From Pseudomonas sihuiensis (GTDB lineage Bacteria > Pseudomonadota > Gammaproteobacteria > Pseudomonadales > Pseudomonadaceae): 64,000 bases of DNA. Positions 29,632-42,693 of the stretch are shown one piece after another. Under the pieces are notes generated by a model that was not told the origin of the DNA, ran no database searches, and saw nothing but the letters and a program-made list of their open reading frames with translations. The translations under genes were made by a program, and so were the position numbers. The stretch lies in contig NZ_LT629797.1 in NCBI RefSeq assembly GCF_900106015.1, forward strand, positions 4,092,001-4,156,000. The letters are read 5' to 3'. The stretch's first letter is position 1. Each line of letters opens with the position of its first letter.

Positions 29632-30030
29632 TTGACCAACCACAGCGTACCAACACTTGGCGATCTCGAAATCGCCGTGCTCGAAGACATCTGGCGCTTC
29701 GGCCCGTCCGACACCAAGGCGGTGTACGCGCGCATTGGGAAGTCTCGCTCGATTTCCTTGAACACAGTGCAATCCACGCTGGAACGTCTGTTTCGCAAGG
29801 CCATGCTCCAGCGCGAAAAGATCAGCCATGCCTACGAATACTCGGCACGAGTATCTCGCCGGGAACTGATCCAGAAGCTGGTCGAGTCCACGGTGCGTCG
29901 TGTCGCAGGCCCGCAGCCGGATGCGTTGTTGAGTGCCTTTGTCGATCTTGCTGCAAGGGCGGATGATGACCAGCTCAAGAGGCTGGAGGAGTTGATTGCC
30001 CGTCGTCGCGCTGAATTGGATCAGCCGTAA
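29632..30030 (+). CDS. BlaI/MecI/CopY-family repressor
   Basis: A 132-residue protein with an N-terminal winged helix: PTLGDLEIAVLEDIWRFGPSDTKAVYARIGKSRSISLNTVQSTLERLFRKAMLQREK (about 7-63), and a helical dimerisation tail. In the family, repression ends when a partner membrane protease triggers its cleavage or when metal binds (CopY). The start is TTG at 29632, with GGAG 11 nt upstream; no ATG fits in frame. It overlaps the protease gene by TAATG. Confidence 0.9.
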   Translation: MTNHSVPTLGDLEIAVLEDIWRFGPSDTKAVYARIGKSRSISLNTVQSTLERLFRKAMLQREKISHAYEYSARVSRRELIQKLVESTVRRVAGPQPDALLSAFVDLAARADDDQLKRLEELIARRRAELDQP

Positions 30031-31025
30031 TGATGAGTTATGGCCCACTACTTCAGTTCGCATTGCTATCCGGCTTCGTGCTGGCAGTAACGCTTACCCT
30101 GCTGATTGGAACCTGCGAGCGCCCATTACGCCGTGCGCTGTCAGGAAAGAGCCCCTATCAGCGAGCAAGAGTGTCTTGGTGGATGCTGGTAACACCCGCA
30201 TTGGCGGGTATTGCCTATACGGCCATGACTATCGCCATGCCGTCGATGTTTGATGATTCGGCCAGATTTGCCGCTGCCTGCTCTGCGCACGCTGACACGC
30301 TCCTGCACCTGTGCGTTTGGCACCCGAGCGGCAATGGGCAAAGTGCCTGGCTATGGGGAGCATTGGCATTGTTGGCGGGATACGCGGTTTGGCTGGCATT
30401 ACGGGCCGTAGTGGGCCTTTGGCGTGCTCGTCGAACCCTTGCCTCGATGGTGCGCCTGAGCTGGCGTCCGGGGTATCCAGACAAACTTCGCGTGCTTGAT
30501 GTCGATCAGCCTATGGCGCTGGCCTGTGGCGTCGGGAATGGCCACATCCTGCTTTCAACCTCGTTGATGCGGCGACTCGACCCAACGCAATTGCGCGTGG
30601 TGCTGGCGCACGAACAGGCTCATATCGCCAATCGAGATGTGCTGCATCGCCTGATCGCTGTCGTGTTGTCGAGCATCCAGTTGCCGGGCACTCGTCGCCG
30701 GCTGTTGCGCGATCTGGAACTCGCCTTGGAACAGCGTTGTGATTTCGCTGCTGCAAACGAAGTGGGATGCCCTGTCGCCGTAGCCGAAACCATCGTTGCA
30801 GTAGAAAAGATATTTCGGCAACACGCCAAGGAACAGATGCCGTTGGCTATGGCGTTCTTTTCCGATTTCGTCCCTGAGCGTGTCGAGGCGTTGCTGTCGT
30901 CCAAGCACACGTCTGTCTCATACCTGGGGCCGATGCTAGGCATTCTTGTTCTGGCGTTTTGCAGCCTATCTACCGGCTGGCTGCATTCCGTGACCGAATC
31001 TCTCATCACTGTGATGACGAGGTAA
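30030..31025 (+). CDS. M56 membrane metallopeptidase (BlaR1-like, no beta-lactam sensor)
   Basis: A 331-residue protein with predicted spans near 8-28, 50-70, 105-130 and 302-322. The zinc-protease site HEQAH is at 194-198, with E234-x-x-x-D238 as the likely third-ligand motif. The positive-inside rule puts HEQAH in the cytoplasm and residues 71-104 outside. That outer loop holds C84, H87, H93, C95 and H98. BlaR1 and MecR1 have a ~250-residue penicillin-binding sensor after the last span; this protein stops right after it. It is therefore likely to sense something else, with metal the obvious candidate given the operon. Confidence 0.88.
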   Translation: MMSYGPLLQFALLSGFVLAVTLTLLIGTCERPLRRALSGKSPYQRARVSWWMLVTPALAGIAYTAMTIAMPSMFDDSARFAAACSAHADTLLHLCVWHPSGNGQSAWLWGALALLAGYAVWLALRAVVGLWRARRTLASMVRLSWRPGYPDKLRVLDVDQPMALACGVGNGHILLSTSLMRRLDPTQLRVVLAHEQAHIANRDVLHRLIAVVLSSIQLPGTRRRLLRDLELALEQRCDFAAANEVGCPVAVAETIVAVEKIFRQHAKEQMPLAMAFFSDFVPERVEALLSSKHTSVSYLGPMLGILVLAFCSLSTGWLHSVTESLITVMTR

Positions 31026-31061
31026 GTCCATATGCGCGCGTGCTGTGTTTTTTTGCCTGAA

Positions 31062-31082
31062 AAACCGATTGATGATCGGTTT
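31062..31082 (+). promoter_or_regulatory. Second operator, upstream of the efflux operon
   Basis: AAACCGAT-N5-ATCGGTTT, differing from the repeat at 29562 in three central positions. TTGATG (31069-31074), inside the repeat, takes the place of the -35 box of the first site, but the -10 is unclear. It lies 83 bp ahead of the outer-membrane gene. Confidence 0.72.
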
Positions 31083-31164
31083 ATGACGATTCCACTAAGG
31101 CGTGTGCGAGCAGCCGTGACGCGGAATCGTTTGCTCGCCACCTGTCGTCGTCGTGAGGATTTTC

Positions 31165-32408
31165 ATGAATTTGATCCGCTTAGTAGCCTTGGTGTTTGTC
31201 GGAGCCTGCGGTACATCCACCGCCCTGGCCGCCGAACCCCTGCGATTGGAGGAGGCTGTCTCCCGCGCACTGGCCGCCCACCCATCCATCGCCGCCGAAA
31301 CGGCGCAGCTCCAGGCCGTTCGAGCGCGCACACAGCGCGAAGCCCTGCCACCGCCTTACACCATTGGCGGCGAGGTTGAGAACGTCGCTGGGAACGGCAA
31401 CCTGCGAGGTATCCGCTCGGCCGAAACGACATTGCGCATCGGTCGGGTCATAGAACTCGGTGGCAAGCGCGAGGCTCGCCAAACGCTGGGACAAGCCGAA
31501 CTGAGAGAACAAGAGCATCAGGCCACCAAAACGCGGATCGACCTGGCCAGTTCAACTACGGCCCGCTTCATTGAAGTGCTCGCTAGGCAACAGCGATTGA
31601 CGTATGCCGAGGAGCGTATCAAGCAAGCGGAGCGCACCCGTCGAGAGGTTGCAGCGTGGGTAAAAGCCGCTCGCAATCCTGAGTCGGATTTGCAGGCCGC
31701 CGATATTGCGGTCGCTGAGGCGCAGCTCAATCGCGAGAGTGCTGAACTCGAATTGGCGAGCGCCAAGATGACTTTGGCCGCGAGCTGGGGGGCAATGACC
31801 CCCGACTTCGGCGAAGTCGTCGGTGACCTCCAAACCTTGCCGACCGTGGCGCCATTCGAGACGCTGGCTGCCCGTTTGCCCATGACGCCGGAACTGTGGG
31901 CTTCGCGTTTGCAGGCCGACACCATCGGCGCCCGCCGCCGGCTCGCGGAGGCCGAAGCCAAACCCAACATCGACGTCAGCTTGGGCGTGCGGCGTTTGGA
32001 AGACTACAAGGATCACGGCGTAGTGATGTCGATCTCGGTGCCGCTGGGCAGCCCGACGCGCTCTGGATACGCGGTGTCCCAGGCCAATGCGGAGCTTGCT
32101 GCGCTTGAAGCGCGGCGTGACGCCGAGCGCTTCGAGCGCCACCAGGCGCTGTTCGACAAATATCAGGAACTCACGCACGCACGGACAGAGGCTGACTCGC
32201 TACGCGCACGAATGCTGCCTATGGCTGAAAGCGCTTTGGCAACGACTCGTCGCGGTTTCGAGCAGGGCCGATTCTCCTATTTGTCGTTGGCTCAAGCGCA
32301 GCGAACGCTATTCGATCTGCGCGCGCGCGCTGTGGAAGCCGCCACTCGCTATCACCTTCTGCTGGTCGAGGTGGAACGCCTCACCGCCACCGTTGAGGAC
32401 ACCGCACC

Positions 32409-32412
<4 letters not shown>
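31165..32412 (+). CDS. czcC: CzcC-type outer-membrane efflux channel
   Basis: A 415-residue TolC-family protein with a signal peptide (MNLIRLVALVFVGACGTSTALA, cleavage before AEPLRLEEAV). Two halves of coiled helices follow, e.g. LREQEHQATKTRIDLASSTTARFIEVLARQQRLTYAEERIKQAERTRREV. It is the outer duct of the tripartite pump. The ATG at 31165 follows GAGGATTTTC; a GTG four codons earlier is the ribosome site itself. It overlaps the adaptor gene by 4 nt. Confidence 0.92.
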
Positions 32413-36789
<4,377 letters not shown>

Positions 36790-36890
36790 GCACGATGCCA
36801 ATTTATCAACAGGTTCACATGGTGCGGCGAACGCAAGAAAGATGCTTGCCGCACTCGAACAACAAGGATTTTTAGGAGATTAATTGAGGT

Positions 36891-37637
36891 ATGACATTCA
36901 TGCGTGAAAGATCACTTGACGTAATACTGGATCGCTATCGACCGATCTGGCAACGGATTTCCCTGTTTCTCATGGCGACGGTTCTCCTGTTGTTCGCGTG
37001 TGCGAATCAGGCGCTCGCCCATGCCGTTGCCGAGGGTGATAAGGGCTACATCCAGGAAATATCCGGCGTCAACCTCATCCCTTTTATGTATCTAGGGGCG
37101 AAGCACATGGCGACAGGGTACGACCATATCCTGTTCCTGCTCGGTGTGATCTTCTTCCTGTACCGGATGAAGCATATCGCCCTGTATGTGACGCTATTTG
37201 CCATCGGCCACTCGACGACGATGCTGCTTGGCGTGTATTTCAACGTCGGGATCAATAGCTACATCATCGACGCGATCATCGGCCTTTCGGTGGTTTACAA
37301 GGCACTCGACAACATCGGCGCATTTCAGCGATGGCTCGGCTTTCAGCCCAACACGAAAGTTGCAACGGTTGTATTTGGACTATTTCACGGATTTGGCCTG
37401 TCCACCAAAATCATCGAATACAACATCTCACCTGATGGCCTGATTCCAAATCTGTTGGCATTCAATGTCGGAGTTGAAATCGGACAGTTGCTTGCGCTCG
37501 GCTCCATTCTGATCGCAATGAGCTACTGGCGCCGAACCGCAAGTTTCTGGCGCCATGCGTACACCGCAAACGTAGCGATGATGTGTGCCGGCTTCATTCT
37601 GATCGGCTATCAGCTCACCGGCTACTTCGTTTCCTGA
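36891..37637 (+). CDS. HupE/UreJ-like membrane protein
   Basis: A 248-residue protein: an N-terminal span or signal (about 20-44, ending QALAHAVAEGDKG), then six or so spans beginning LGAKHMATGYDHILFLLGVIFFLY and GHSTTMLLGVYF, the HupE_UreJ_2 pattern with the conserved GxDH. Relatives in hydrogenase and urease clusters are nickel or cobalt permeases. An uptake-type permease in an efflux operon is puzzling, so export or sensing is possible. Start chosen at 36891 after GGAGATTAATTGAGGT. Confidence 0.83.
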   Translation: MTFMRERSLDVILDRYRPIWQRISLFLMATVLLLFACANQALAHAVAEGDKGYIQEISGVNLIPFMYLGAKHMATGYDHILFLLGVIFFLYRMKHIALYVTLFAIGHSTTMLLGVYFNVGINSYIIDAIIGLSVVYKALDNIGAFQRWLGFQPNTKVATVVFGLFHGFGLSTKIIEYNISPDGLIPNLLAFNVGVEIGQLLALGSILIAMSYWRRTASFWRHAYTANVAMMCAGFILIGYQLTGYFVS

Positions 37638-37659
37638 ATCGCACTCGGAGAAAATATTT

Positions 37660-38292
37660 ATGTACAACGTATCCAAGCCAACCCTCGACGATCTTCCTTC
37701 ATCGAAACAACTGCTGCGCTCGACGTTTATTGCACTCGTCGCTGCCATCGCAATTCTGGTCGCCATCGTCCTTCCCTCCGAGCATGCGATCGATCCAACA
37801 GGAATTGGCCGCGTACTCGGCCTGACGGAAATGGGGGGAATCAAAACGCAGTTGGCCGAAGAAGCTGCTGCCGACGCCGCAATGGATGCGGCCAAGGCCG
37901 TTGCCGTGACGACTGGGAATGCAGGCACCGTCGTGCCTGCACAGGCGCAAAGTACCGCACAGGTGACGAACGATTCTGCTTGGCGCGATGAAATGCGCGT
38001 CGTACTCAAGTCCGGCCAAGGGGCCGAAGTGAAGTTGAGCATGAAGGCCGGCGAACAGGCCGAGTTCAGTTGGACTAGCGAAGGCGGCGTAGTGAATTTC
38101 GATACCCACGGCGATGGCGGCGGACAGTCCATCAGCTATGAAAAAGGTCGAGCTGTGCCCGCAAGTGATGGCGTGATCCAGGCCGCCTTTAATGGCAATC
38201 ACGGTTGGTTCTGGCGGAACCGTGGCGATGCTGATGTAACGGTGATTGTTCGCACTCGCGGCCAATACGCGGAAATGAAGCGTGTCTTGTGA
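37660..38292 (+). CDS. Single-span 'transmembrane anchor' protein
   Basis: A 210-residue protein with a short cytoplasmic N-terminus, one span (LLRSTFIALVAAIAILVAIVLP, about 18-39), an Ala-rich linker (about 65-90) and a C-terminal periplasmic beta-rich domain (DEMRVVLKSGQGAEVKLSMKAGEQAEFSWTSEGGVVNFDTHGDG...WFWRNRGDADVTVIVRTRG). Similar proteins are annotated only as anchor proteins near metal-efflux genes. The HGDGGG and GNHGWFW stretches might bind metal. It follows the HupE-like gene by 22 nt. Confidence 0.78.
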   Translation: MYNVSKPTLDDLPSSKQLLRSTFIALVAAIAILVAIVLPSEHAIDPTGIGRVLGLTEMGGIKTQLAEEAAADAAMDAAKAVAVTTGNAGTVVPAQAQSTAQVTNDSAWRDEMRVVLKSGQGAEVKLSMKAGEQAEFSWTSEGGVVNFDTHGDGGGQSISYEKGRAVPASDGVIQAAFNGNHGWFWRNRGDADVTVIVRTRGQYAEMKRVL

Positions 38293-38338
38293 TTGGCAAA
38301 TTAGTTAGGGGCGAATGCCCCATGCACCTCGGCTTTAT

Positions 38339-38359
38339 TGCTATGCAATTTGCATAGCA
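38339..38359. promoter_or_regulatory. 10-1-10 perfect palindrome before the small secreted protein
   Basis: TGCTATGCAA-T-TTGCATAGCA. It lies 60 bp upstream of the small gene and just after a weak hairpin GGGGC-GAAT-GCCCC (38308-38321). Likely an operator; the binding protein is unknown. Confidence 0.6.
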
Positions 38360-38418
38360 GGAGGTCGAAATTTCCCGCCCTGCCACGTAGGCTGGGTCTC
38401 ACCCCAGGAGATTATGAA

Positions 38419-38682
38419 ATGAAAATTCGTCCGTTTTTGATTGCCGTTCTAGCAAGCGCCTCGCTCGCTTCGCCGTTCGTGATGGCCCATCCCGGTGGAC
38501 ATGACGACGACGAGAAGGCGATGCCGAAGACATGCGAGCAATTGGCAGATACGAAGCGGTACATCAGTGACGTGGCTTATCCCGAAGTGAAGAAGCTGAA
38601 AGAGCAGTGCGACGCCGCGAAGAAGAAGCCAAACGCGGCACAGTCTCCCGCAGCCCGCGGTTCATCCAACGACGGCAACTGA
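38419..38682 (+). CDS. Small secreted His/Asp-rich protein
   Basis: An 87-residue protein with a clear signal peptide (MKIRPFLIAVLASASLASPFVMA) and mature start HPGGHDDDEKAMPKTCEQLADTKRYISD, with two Cys (residue 39 region and CDAAKKK). The HPGGHDDDE stretch looks like a periplasmic metal-binding patch. No family recognised; it may be a periplasmic chaperone or buffer for the pump. Start fixed by CCAGGAGATT; the ATG 5 nt earlier is out of frame. Confidence 0.75.
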   Translation: MKIRPFLIAVLASASLASPFVMAHPGGHDDDEKAMPKTCEQLADTKRYISDVAYPEVKKLKEQCDAAKKKPNAAQSPAARGSSNDGN

Positions 38683-38693
38683 TTGTTCAGAGC

Positions 38694-38721
38694 GTAGCCG
38701 CGACTCACAGGTCGCGGCTAC
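38694..38721. terminator. Hairpin at the end of the efflux block
   Basis: Perfect 10-bp stem GTAGCCGCGA / TCGCGGCTAC with an 8-nt loop, 11 bp after the small secreted protein. There is no T-run, so it may be a weak terminator or an mRNA-stabilising hairpin. Confidence 0.5.
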
Positions 38722-38766
38722 CGCCTGCGATGCGCACTCGTGGGAGCTATTGGGAGCTATTCGTCT

Positions 38767-39711
38767 ATGGAGTTGAGACATCTGAAATACTTTCTCGCCG
38801 TAGCGGAGGAGCTTCACTTCGCTAGGGCAGCGGAGAAGCTGCACATCGAACAATCTCCACTTTCTCGTGCCATTAAGGAGCTAGAGGAGGAACTAGGTGT
38901 TGTGCTGTTTGCCCGCACCACACGCAGCACCCGGCTAACACGTGCTGGCAAGCTGTTTCTGGAGCATGCCCGCCGGGTATTCGCTGTTCTGCAACAGGCG
39001 CGCGACAGCGTAAAAGCAGCAGCCAATGGATTTCACGGTCAGTTGCGGGTGGCCTTGTCGGACGGTATTACACCATCGCGCCTTCCGGCAGTGCTCGCCC
39101 TATGCCGACAGGAAGAACCTGAAGTCGAAATTCGCTTTTCCGAAGTGCCGTTGTCGCAACAAATCAAGGGGCTACATGACGATCTTTATGACGTAGGATT
39201 CGCGCAATCAGACGAAGTGGGCGATGGCATCGTCGCTATACCAGTCTGGAGCGATGCGCTCATGGTGGCTGTGCCGGCTCGGCATCCTCTGCTGGCACAT
39301 AAGCGCATTCCGTTGGAGGAACTGCTCCGCTACCCTCTGGTTCTATGCGACCCGCAGGTTTGCGAAAGCCACGCGAAACACGTTGATCGGATACTGCGCC
39401 GGGCGGACATGGAACCCTTGATCGCGGAGCGCGTGGCCTCCTGCGATTTGATGATGGCGCTTGTATCGGCCGGCTTCGCGCTTGGGCTTACGGGTGCAGC
39501 ACATATTACAGCCAGCAGAGAGCCGGGGGTGGTGGCTCGTCCCCTGGCATCACGTGTCCCACCCCTGACAACCTATCTGCTGCACCCTATAGGCGAACCA
39601 TCGGAGGTTCTGGCCCGATTCATTGAGCGCGTACAGGCCATCGAATCTCTGGAATCTCCCAGGCCCATGCTGGGCCGCAATCTTGATCCCCCGGAGGAAC
39701 CTGCGCCATGA
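38767..39711 (+). CDS. LysR-type transcriptional regulator
   Basis: A 314-residue regulator. The helix-turn-helix MELRHLKYFLAVAEELHFARAAEKLHIEQSPLSRAIKELEEELGVVLFARTTRSTRLT covers residues 1-58, followed by a two-lobe effector domain. LysR genes occupy this spot before traG in Tn4371 relatives, so it belongs to the transfer module rather than the metal cargo, and may control the tra/trb genes. The ATG at 38767 is chosen because the domain starts exactly there. It overlaps the lipoprotein gene by ATGA. Confidence 0.92.
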   Translation: MELRHLKYFLAVAEELHFARAAEKLHIEQSPLSRAIKELEEELGVVLFARTTRSTRLTRAGKLFLEHARRVFAVLQQARDSVKAAANGFHGQLRVALSDGITPSRLPAVLALCRQEEPEVEIRFSEVPLSQQIKGLHDDLYDVGFAQSDEVGDGIVAIPVWSDALMVAVPARHPLLAHKRIPLEELLRYPLVLCDPQVCESHAKHVDRILRRADMEPLIAERVASCDLMMALVSAGFALGLTGAAHITASREPGVVARPLASRVPPLTTYLLHPIGEPSEVLARFIERVQAIESLESPRPMLGRNLDPPEEPAP

Positions 39712-39986
39712 AGAAGATCATTCCGTTCTTACTGGTGGCGGCGTTGACCGCCTGCGGCCAGTCCGAAACGCCTCAGAGGGCCAACACCACAGAAGCGAAT
39801 GTCCCGTCGGTGGAAGAACTGGCGGCCAACCCCGAACGGCTCAAGGAGCTTCGCCAGCAGTGCAAGACCGATCGCCCCAAGCTGGGCGACGTGCTGTGCA
39901 ACCGAGTGGCTGAGGCCACACGCAAGCGGTTCTATGGCGACGGTGAAACGCCGTACACGCCGCCGAAGGAACCTCCCAAGTTCTGA
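39708..39986 (+). CDS. EexN-family entry-exclusion lipoprotein
   Basis: A 92-residue lipoprotein; lipobox LTAC puts Cys16 as the first mature residue. The mature part, ERLKELRQQCKTDRPKLGDVLCNRVAEATRKRFYGDGETPYTPP, shares the RLKxLRxQC...C...A..RxRF pattern with TrbK at 47601. Such proteins block redundant entry of the same element. Two such proteins in one element is notable. Confidence 0.88.
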   Translation: MKKIIPFLLVAALTACGQSETPQRANTTEANVPSVEELAANPERLKELRQQCKTDRPKLGDVLCNRVAEATRKRFYGDGETPYTPPKEPPKF

Positions 39987-40029
39987 TTGTCGGCGGCTCG
40001 CCGCATCACCTTCATTTTTCTGCTCGACA

Positions 40030-40056
40030 CGCCGCAATGCGCCTGCGCTTGCGGCG
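40030..40056 (+). terminator. Hairpin between eexN and traG
   Basis: Arms CGCCGCAA / TTGCGGCG with an inner GCGC pairing, followed by TTATTCTTTG. Probable terminator of the LysR-EexN transcript; the traG promoter should lie between here and 40222. Confidence 0.65.
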
Positions 40057-40222
40057 TTATTCTTTGATTCGCCGTCGCACTCATTCTGTCTTTTTGCTCG
40101 ACCTTTCTGCTGAAAACGGTCTTTGACCGGCACCGACCCGGCACCGATTCTGACGCTTGCGGCACGCCTTTGTGCCGCTTCTTCCATGAGGAATCAGCTC
40201 AGGAGAAATCGGAGGCCAGGTC

Positions 40223-42232
40223 ATGCAAGGGACGAGCGTGCTGTTCGGTCAGATCGCCGTGGTATTTGGCATCGTGATCGCCGGAGTGTGGGGCGCCACA
40301 CAATGGACAGCAGCAGCCCTTGGCTACCAGCTACGCCTTGGCTCGCCCTGGTTCGATCTTCTCGGCACGCCGATCTACCACCCATGGCGCCTGTTCGAGT
40401 GGTGGTTCTTCTTCGACGCCTACGCGCCGCGCGTGTTCGACACCGGCGGCGCCATCGCGGGCGGCAGCGGCCTGCTGGCGGTGGTGGTCGCCATCGGCAT
40501 GTCGATCTGGCGCTCGCGGCAGTCGCGCCTGGTCACGACCTACGGCTCGGCCCGTTGGGCGAACGCGGATGACATTCGCAAAGCGGGCCTCACGCTGCCG
40601 GCCGGCGTGTTCCTGGGCCAGCACGACCGCCAGTACCTTCGCCACGAAGGCCCGGAACACGTCCTGACCTTTGCGCCTACGCGATCGGGCAAGGGTGTCG
40701 GCCTCGTGGTGCCGACACTGCTTTCCTGGCCTGCATCCGCCGTCGTCCACGACATCAAAGGCGAGAACTGGCAGATCACCGCCGGCTGGCGCTCGCGCTT
40801 CTCTCATTGCCTGCTGTTCAACCCCACGGATGCGAAGTCGGCGGCCTACAACCCGCTGCTGGAGGTGCGGCGCGGCGCGCATGAGGTGCGCGACGTTCAG
40901 AACATCGCGGACATTCTGGTCGATCCCGAAGGCGCGCTGGAGCGCAGGAACCATTGGGAGAAAACCAGCCACGCGCTGTTGGTCGGTGCGATCTTGCATG
41001 TGCTCTACGCCGGCGAGGACAAGACGCTGCGCGGCGTCGCCAACTTCCTGTCCGACCCGGCCAGCCCGTTCGAGCTGACCTTGCACCGGATGATGACCAC
41101 GCCGCACCTGGGCGATGGGCCGCATCCGGTCGTCGCCTCTGCGGCGCGCGAAGTGCTCAACAAATCGGACAACGAGCGTTCTGGCGTGTTGAGCACCGCC
41201 ATGTCGTTCCTCGGTCTGTACCGCGACCCGACGGTGGCCGAAGTCACCTCGCGCTGCGATTGGCGCATCGCCGACCTGATCGCTGCCGAGCATCCGGTGT
41301 CGCTGTACCTGGTGGTGCCGCCTTCGGACATTTCGCGGACGAAGCCGCTCATTCGCCTGATCCTCAACCAGATCGGCCGGCGCCTCACCGAATCGCTCGA
41401 CGGCTCCGACGGCATCGAGCGCCGCCACAAGCTGCTGTTGATGCTCGATGAGTTCCCGGCGCTGGGGCGCCTGGACTTCTTCGAGACGGCGCTGGCCTTC
41501 ATGGCCGGCTATGGCATCCGCAGCTTCCTCATTGCGCAGTCGCTCAATCAGATCGACAAGGCGTATGGGCAAAACCACTCCATCCTCGACAACTGCCATG
41601 TGCGCGTGACGTTCGCCACGAACGACGAACGCACCGCCAAGCGCATCTCCGAGACGCTGGGTACGGCCACCGAGCTGCGCGCCCAGCGCAACTATGCGGG
41701 CCACCGGCTGGCGCCGTGGCTCGGGCATCTCATGGTGTCGCGCCAGGAAACGGCCCGACCGCTCCTCACGCCCGGCGAGGTGATGCAGCTTCCGCCCGAC
41801 GAGGCCGTGGTGATGGTGTCCAGCGTGGCGCCGATCAAGGCGAAGAAACTGCGCTACTACGCGGACGCCAATTTCAAGCGTCGCGTGCTGCCACCGCCCA
41901 CGCTGGCGAACCAGCAGTACGCCGACGCGCCGCCGTCGCGGCCCGACGACTGGAGCGGGCTGGCGATTCCGTCCGTGCCCGCTGCACCTGCCACGGCATC
42001 CGCCGATGGCCTGGAGAACTCGGCTTCGGCCGACGACGGCGGCCCGCGCCGTCAGCCCGAACTCTCCGAAACCGTCGCCTACGACCCCGAGCTGGCCGCG
42101 CCCGCGGCCGACCTTGGGCTACTCGATGACGACGACGATTTGCCGCTTCCCCTTCCTCGCCAGCTCGATCCAGCCATGCAGCGCACGGCCCGGCTGGCTT
42201 CCCTCGACCCCAACGACGGAATCGAGCTATGA
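40223..42232 (+). CDS. traG: Type IV coupling protein TraG
   Basis: A 669-residue ATPase that hands the relaxase-DNA complex to the mating channel. Two N-terminal spans (about 5-35 and 75-97) precede the ATPase: Walker A APTRSGKG at 151-158 and Walker B LLLMLDEFPALGRLD near 400. The C-terminal 100 residues are acidic and Pro-rich, ending DDDDDLPLPLPRQLD, likely a flexible recruitment tail. It overlaps the CopG-like gene by ATGA and heads the transfer operon. Confidence 0.96.
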   Translation: MQGTSVLFGQIAVVFGIVIAGVWGATQWTAAALGYQLRLGSPWFDLLGTPIYHPWRLFEWWFFFDAYAPRVFDTGGAIAGGSGLLAVVVAIGMSIWRSRQSRLVTTYGSARWANADDIRKAGLTLPAGVFLGQHDRQYLRHEGPEHVLTFAPTRSGKGVGLVVPTLLSWPASAVVHDIKGENWQITAGWRSRFSHCLLFNPTDAKSAAYNPLLEVRRGAHEVRDVQNIADILVDPEGALERRNHWEKTSHALLVGAILHVLYAGEDKTLRGVANFLSDPASPFELTLHRMMTTPHLGDGPHPVVASAAREVLNKSDNERSGVLSTAMSFLGLYRDPTVAEVTSRCDWRIADLIAAEHPVSLYLVVPPSDISRTKPLIRLILNQIGRRLTESLDGSDGIERRHKLLLMLDEFPALGRLDFFETALAFMAGYGIRSFLIAQSLNQIDKAYGQNHSILDNCHVRVTFATNDERTAKRISETLGTATELRAQRNYAGHRLAPWLGHLMVSRQETARPLLTPGEVMQLPPDEAVVMVSSVAPIKAKKLRYYADANFKRRVLPPPTLANQQYADAPPSRPDDWSGLAIPSVPAAPATASADGLENSASADDGGPRRQPELSETVAYDPELAAPAADLGLLDDDDDLPLPLPRQLDPAMQRTARLASLDPNDGIEL

Positions 42233-42693
42233 GCCACTACCGCCTCAACTTGTTCATCCAGCCGGAGCACGCCAAGCGCCTGGACGAGCTGGCCGCCAAG
42301 AAAGGCGTGTCCAAGTCGTCCATTGTCGCGGCGGCGCTCGCATCGTGGCTGTCGCCCGACGCTGCCGACCAGCGCGAGGCGGCCATTGCCAAGCGGCTGG
42401 ATCGCCTCTCGCGCCAGGCCGAGCGAATGGAGCGCGACCAGAACATCGCCATCGAAACGCTGGCGCTGTTCATCCGCTACTACCTGACCGTGAGCACGCC
42501 GGTTCCCGAGGCGCACCAAGACGCGGCACGCGCGCAGGGCAAAGCGCGCTTCGAGCAGTTCACCGAGAAGCTTGGCCGCCACCTGCTGCGGGGCCGCAGC
42601 TTGGTGCGCGACGTGGTGGAGGAACTGCATCCCGATCCGATGCGGATGGAGGACGCGGCGGCAGCCGCCCAAGCGCGGGAGCGTGCGTCATGA
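42229..42693 (+). CDS. CopG-family ribbon-helix-helix protein
   Basis: A 154-residue protein with an N-terminal ribbon-helix-helix (YRLNLFIQPEHAKRLDELAAKKGVSKSSIVAAALASWLSP, about 3-43) and a basic helical extension (AIAKRLDRLSRQAERMERD). It sits between traG and trbB in the operon, with ATGA overlaps at both ends. It may repress the operon or assist relaxosome assembly; neither is proven. Confidence 0.9.
   Translation: MSHYRLNLFIQPEHAKRLDELAAKKGVSKSSIVAAALASWLSPDAADQREAAIAKRLDRLSRQAERMERDQNIAIETLALFIRYYLTVSTPVPEAHQDAARAQGKARFEQFTEKLGRHLLRGRSLVRDVVEELHPDPMRMEDAAAAAQARERAS

Noticed and set aside
38694..38721. Inverted repeat as an insertion-sequence end
   Set aside because: No matching repeat at the other border of the cargo block and no transposase; it reads as a simple hairpin.
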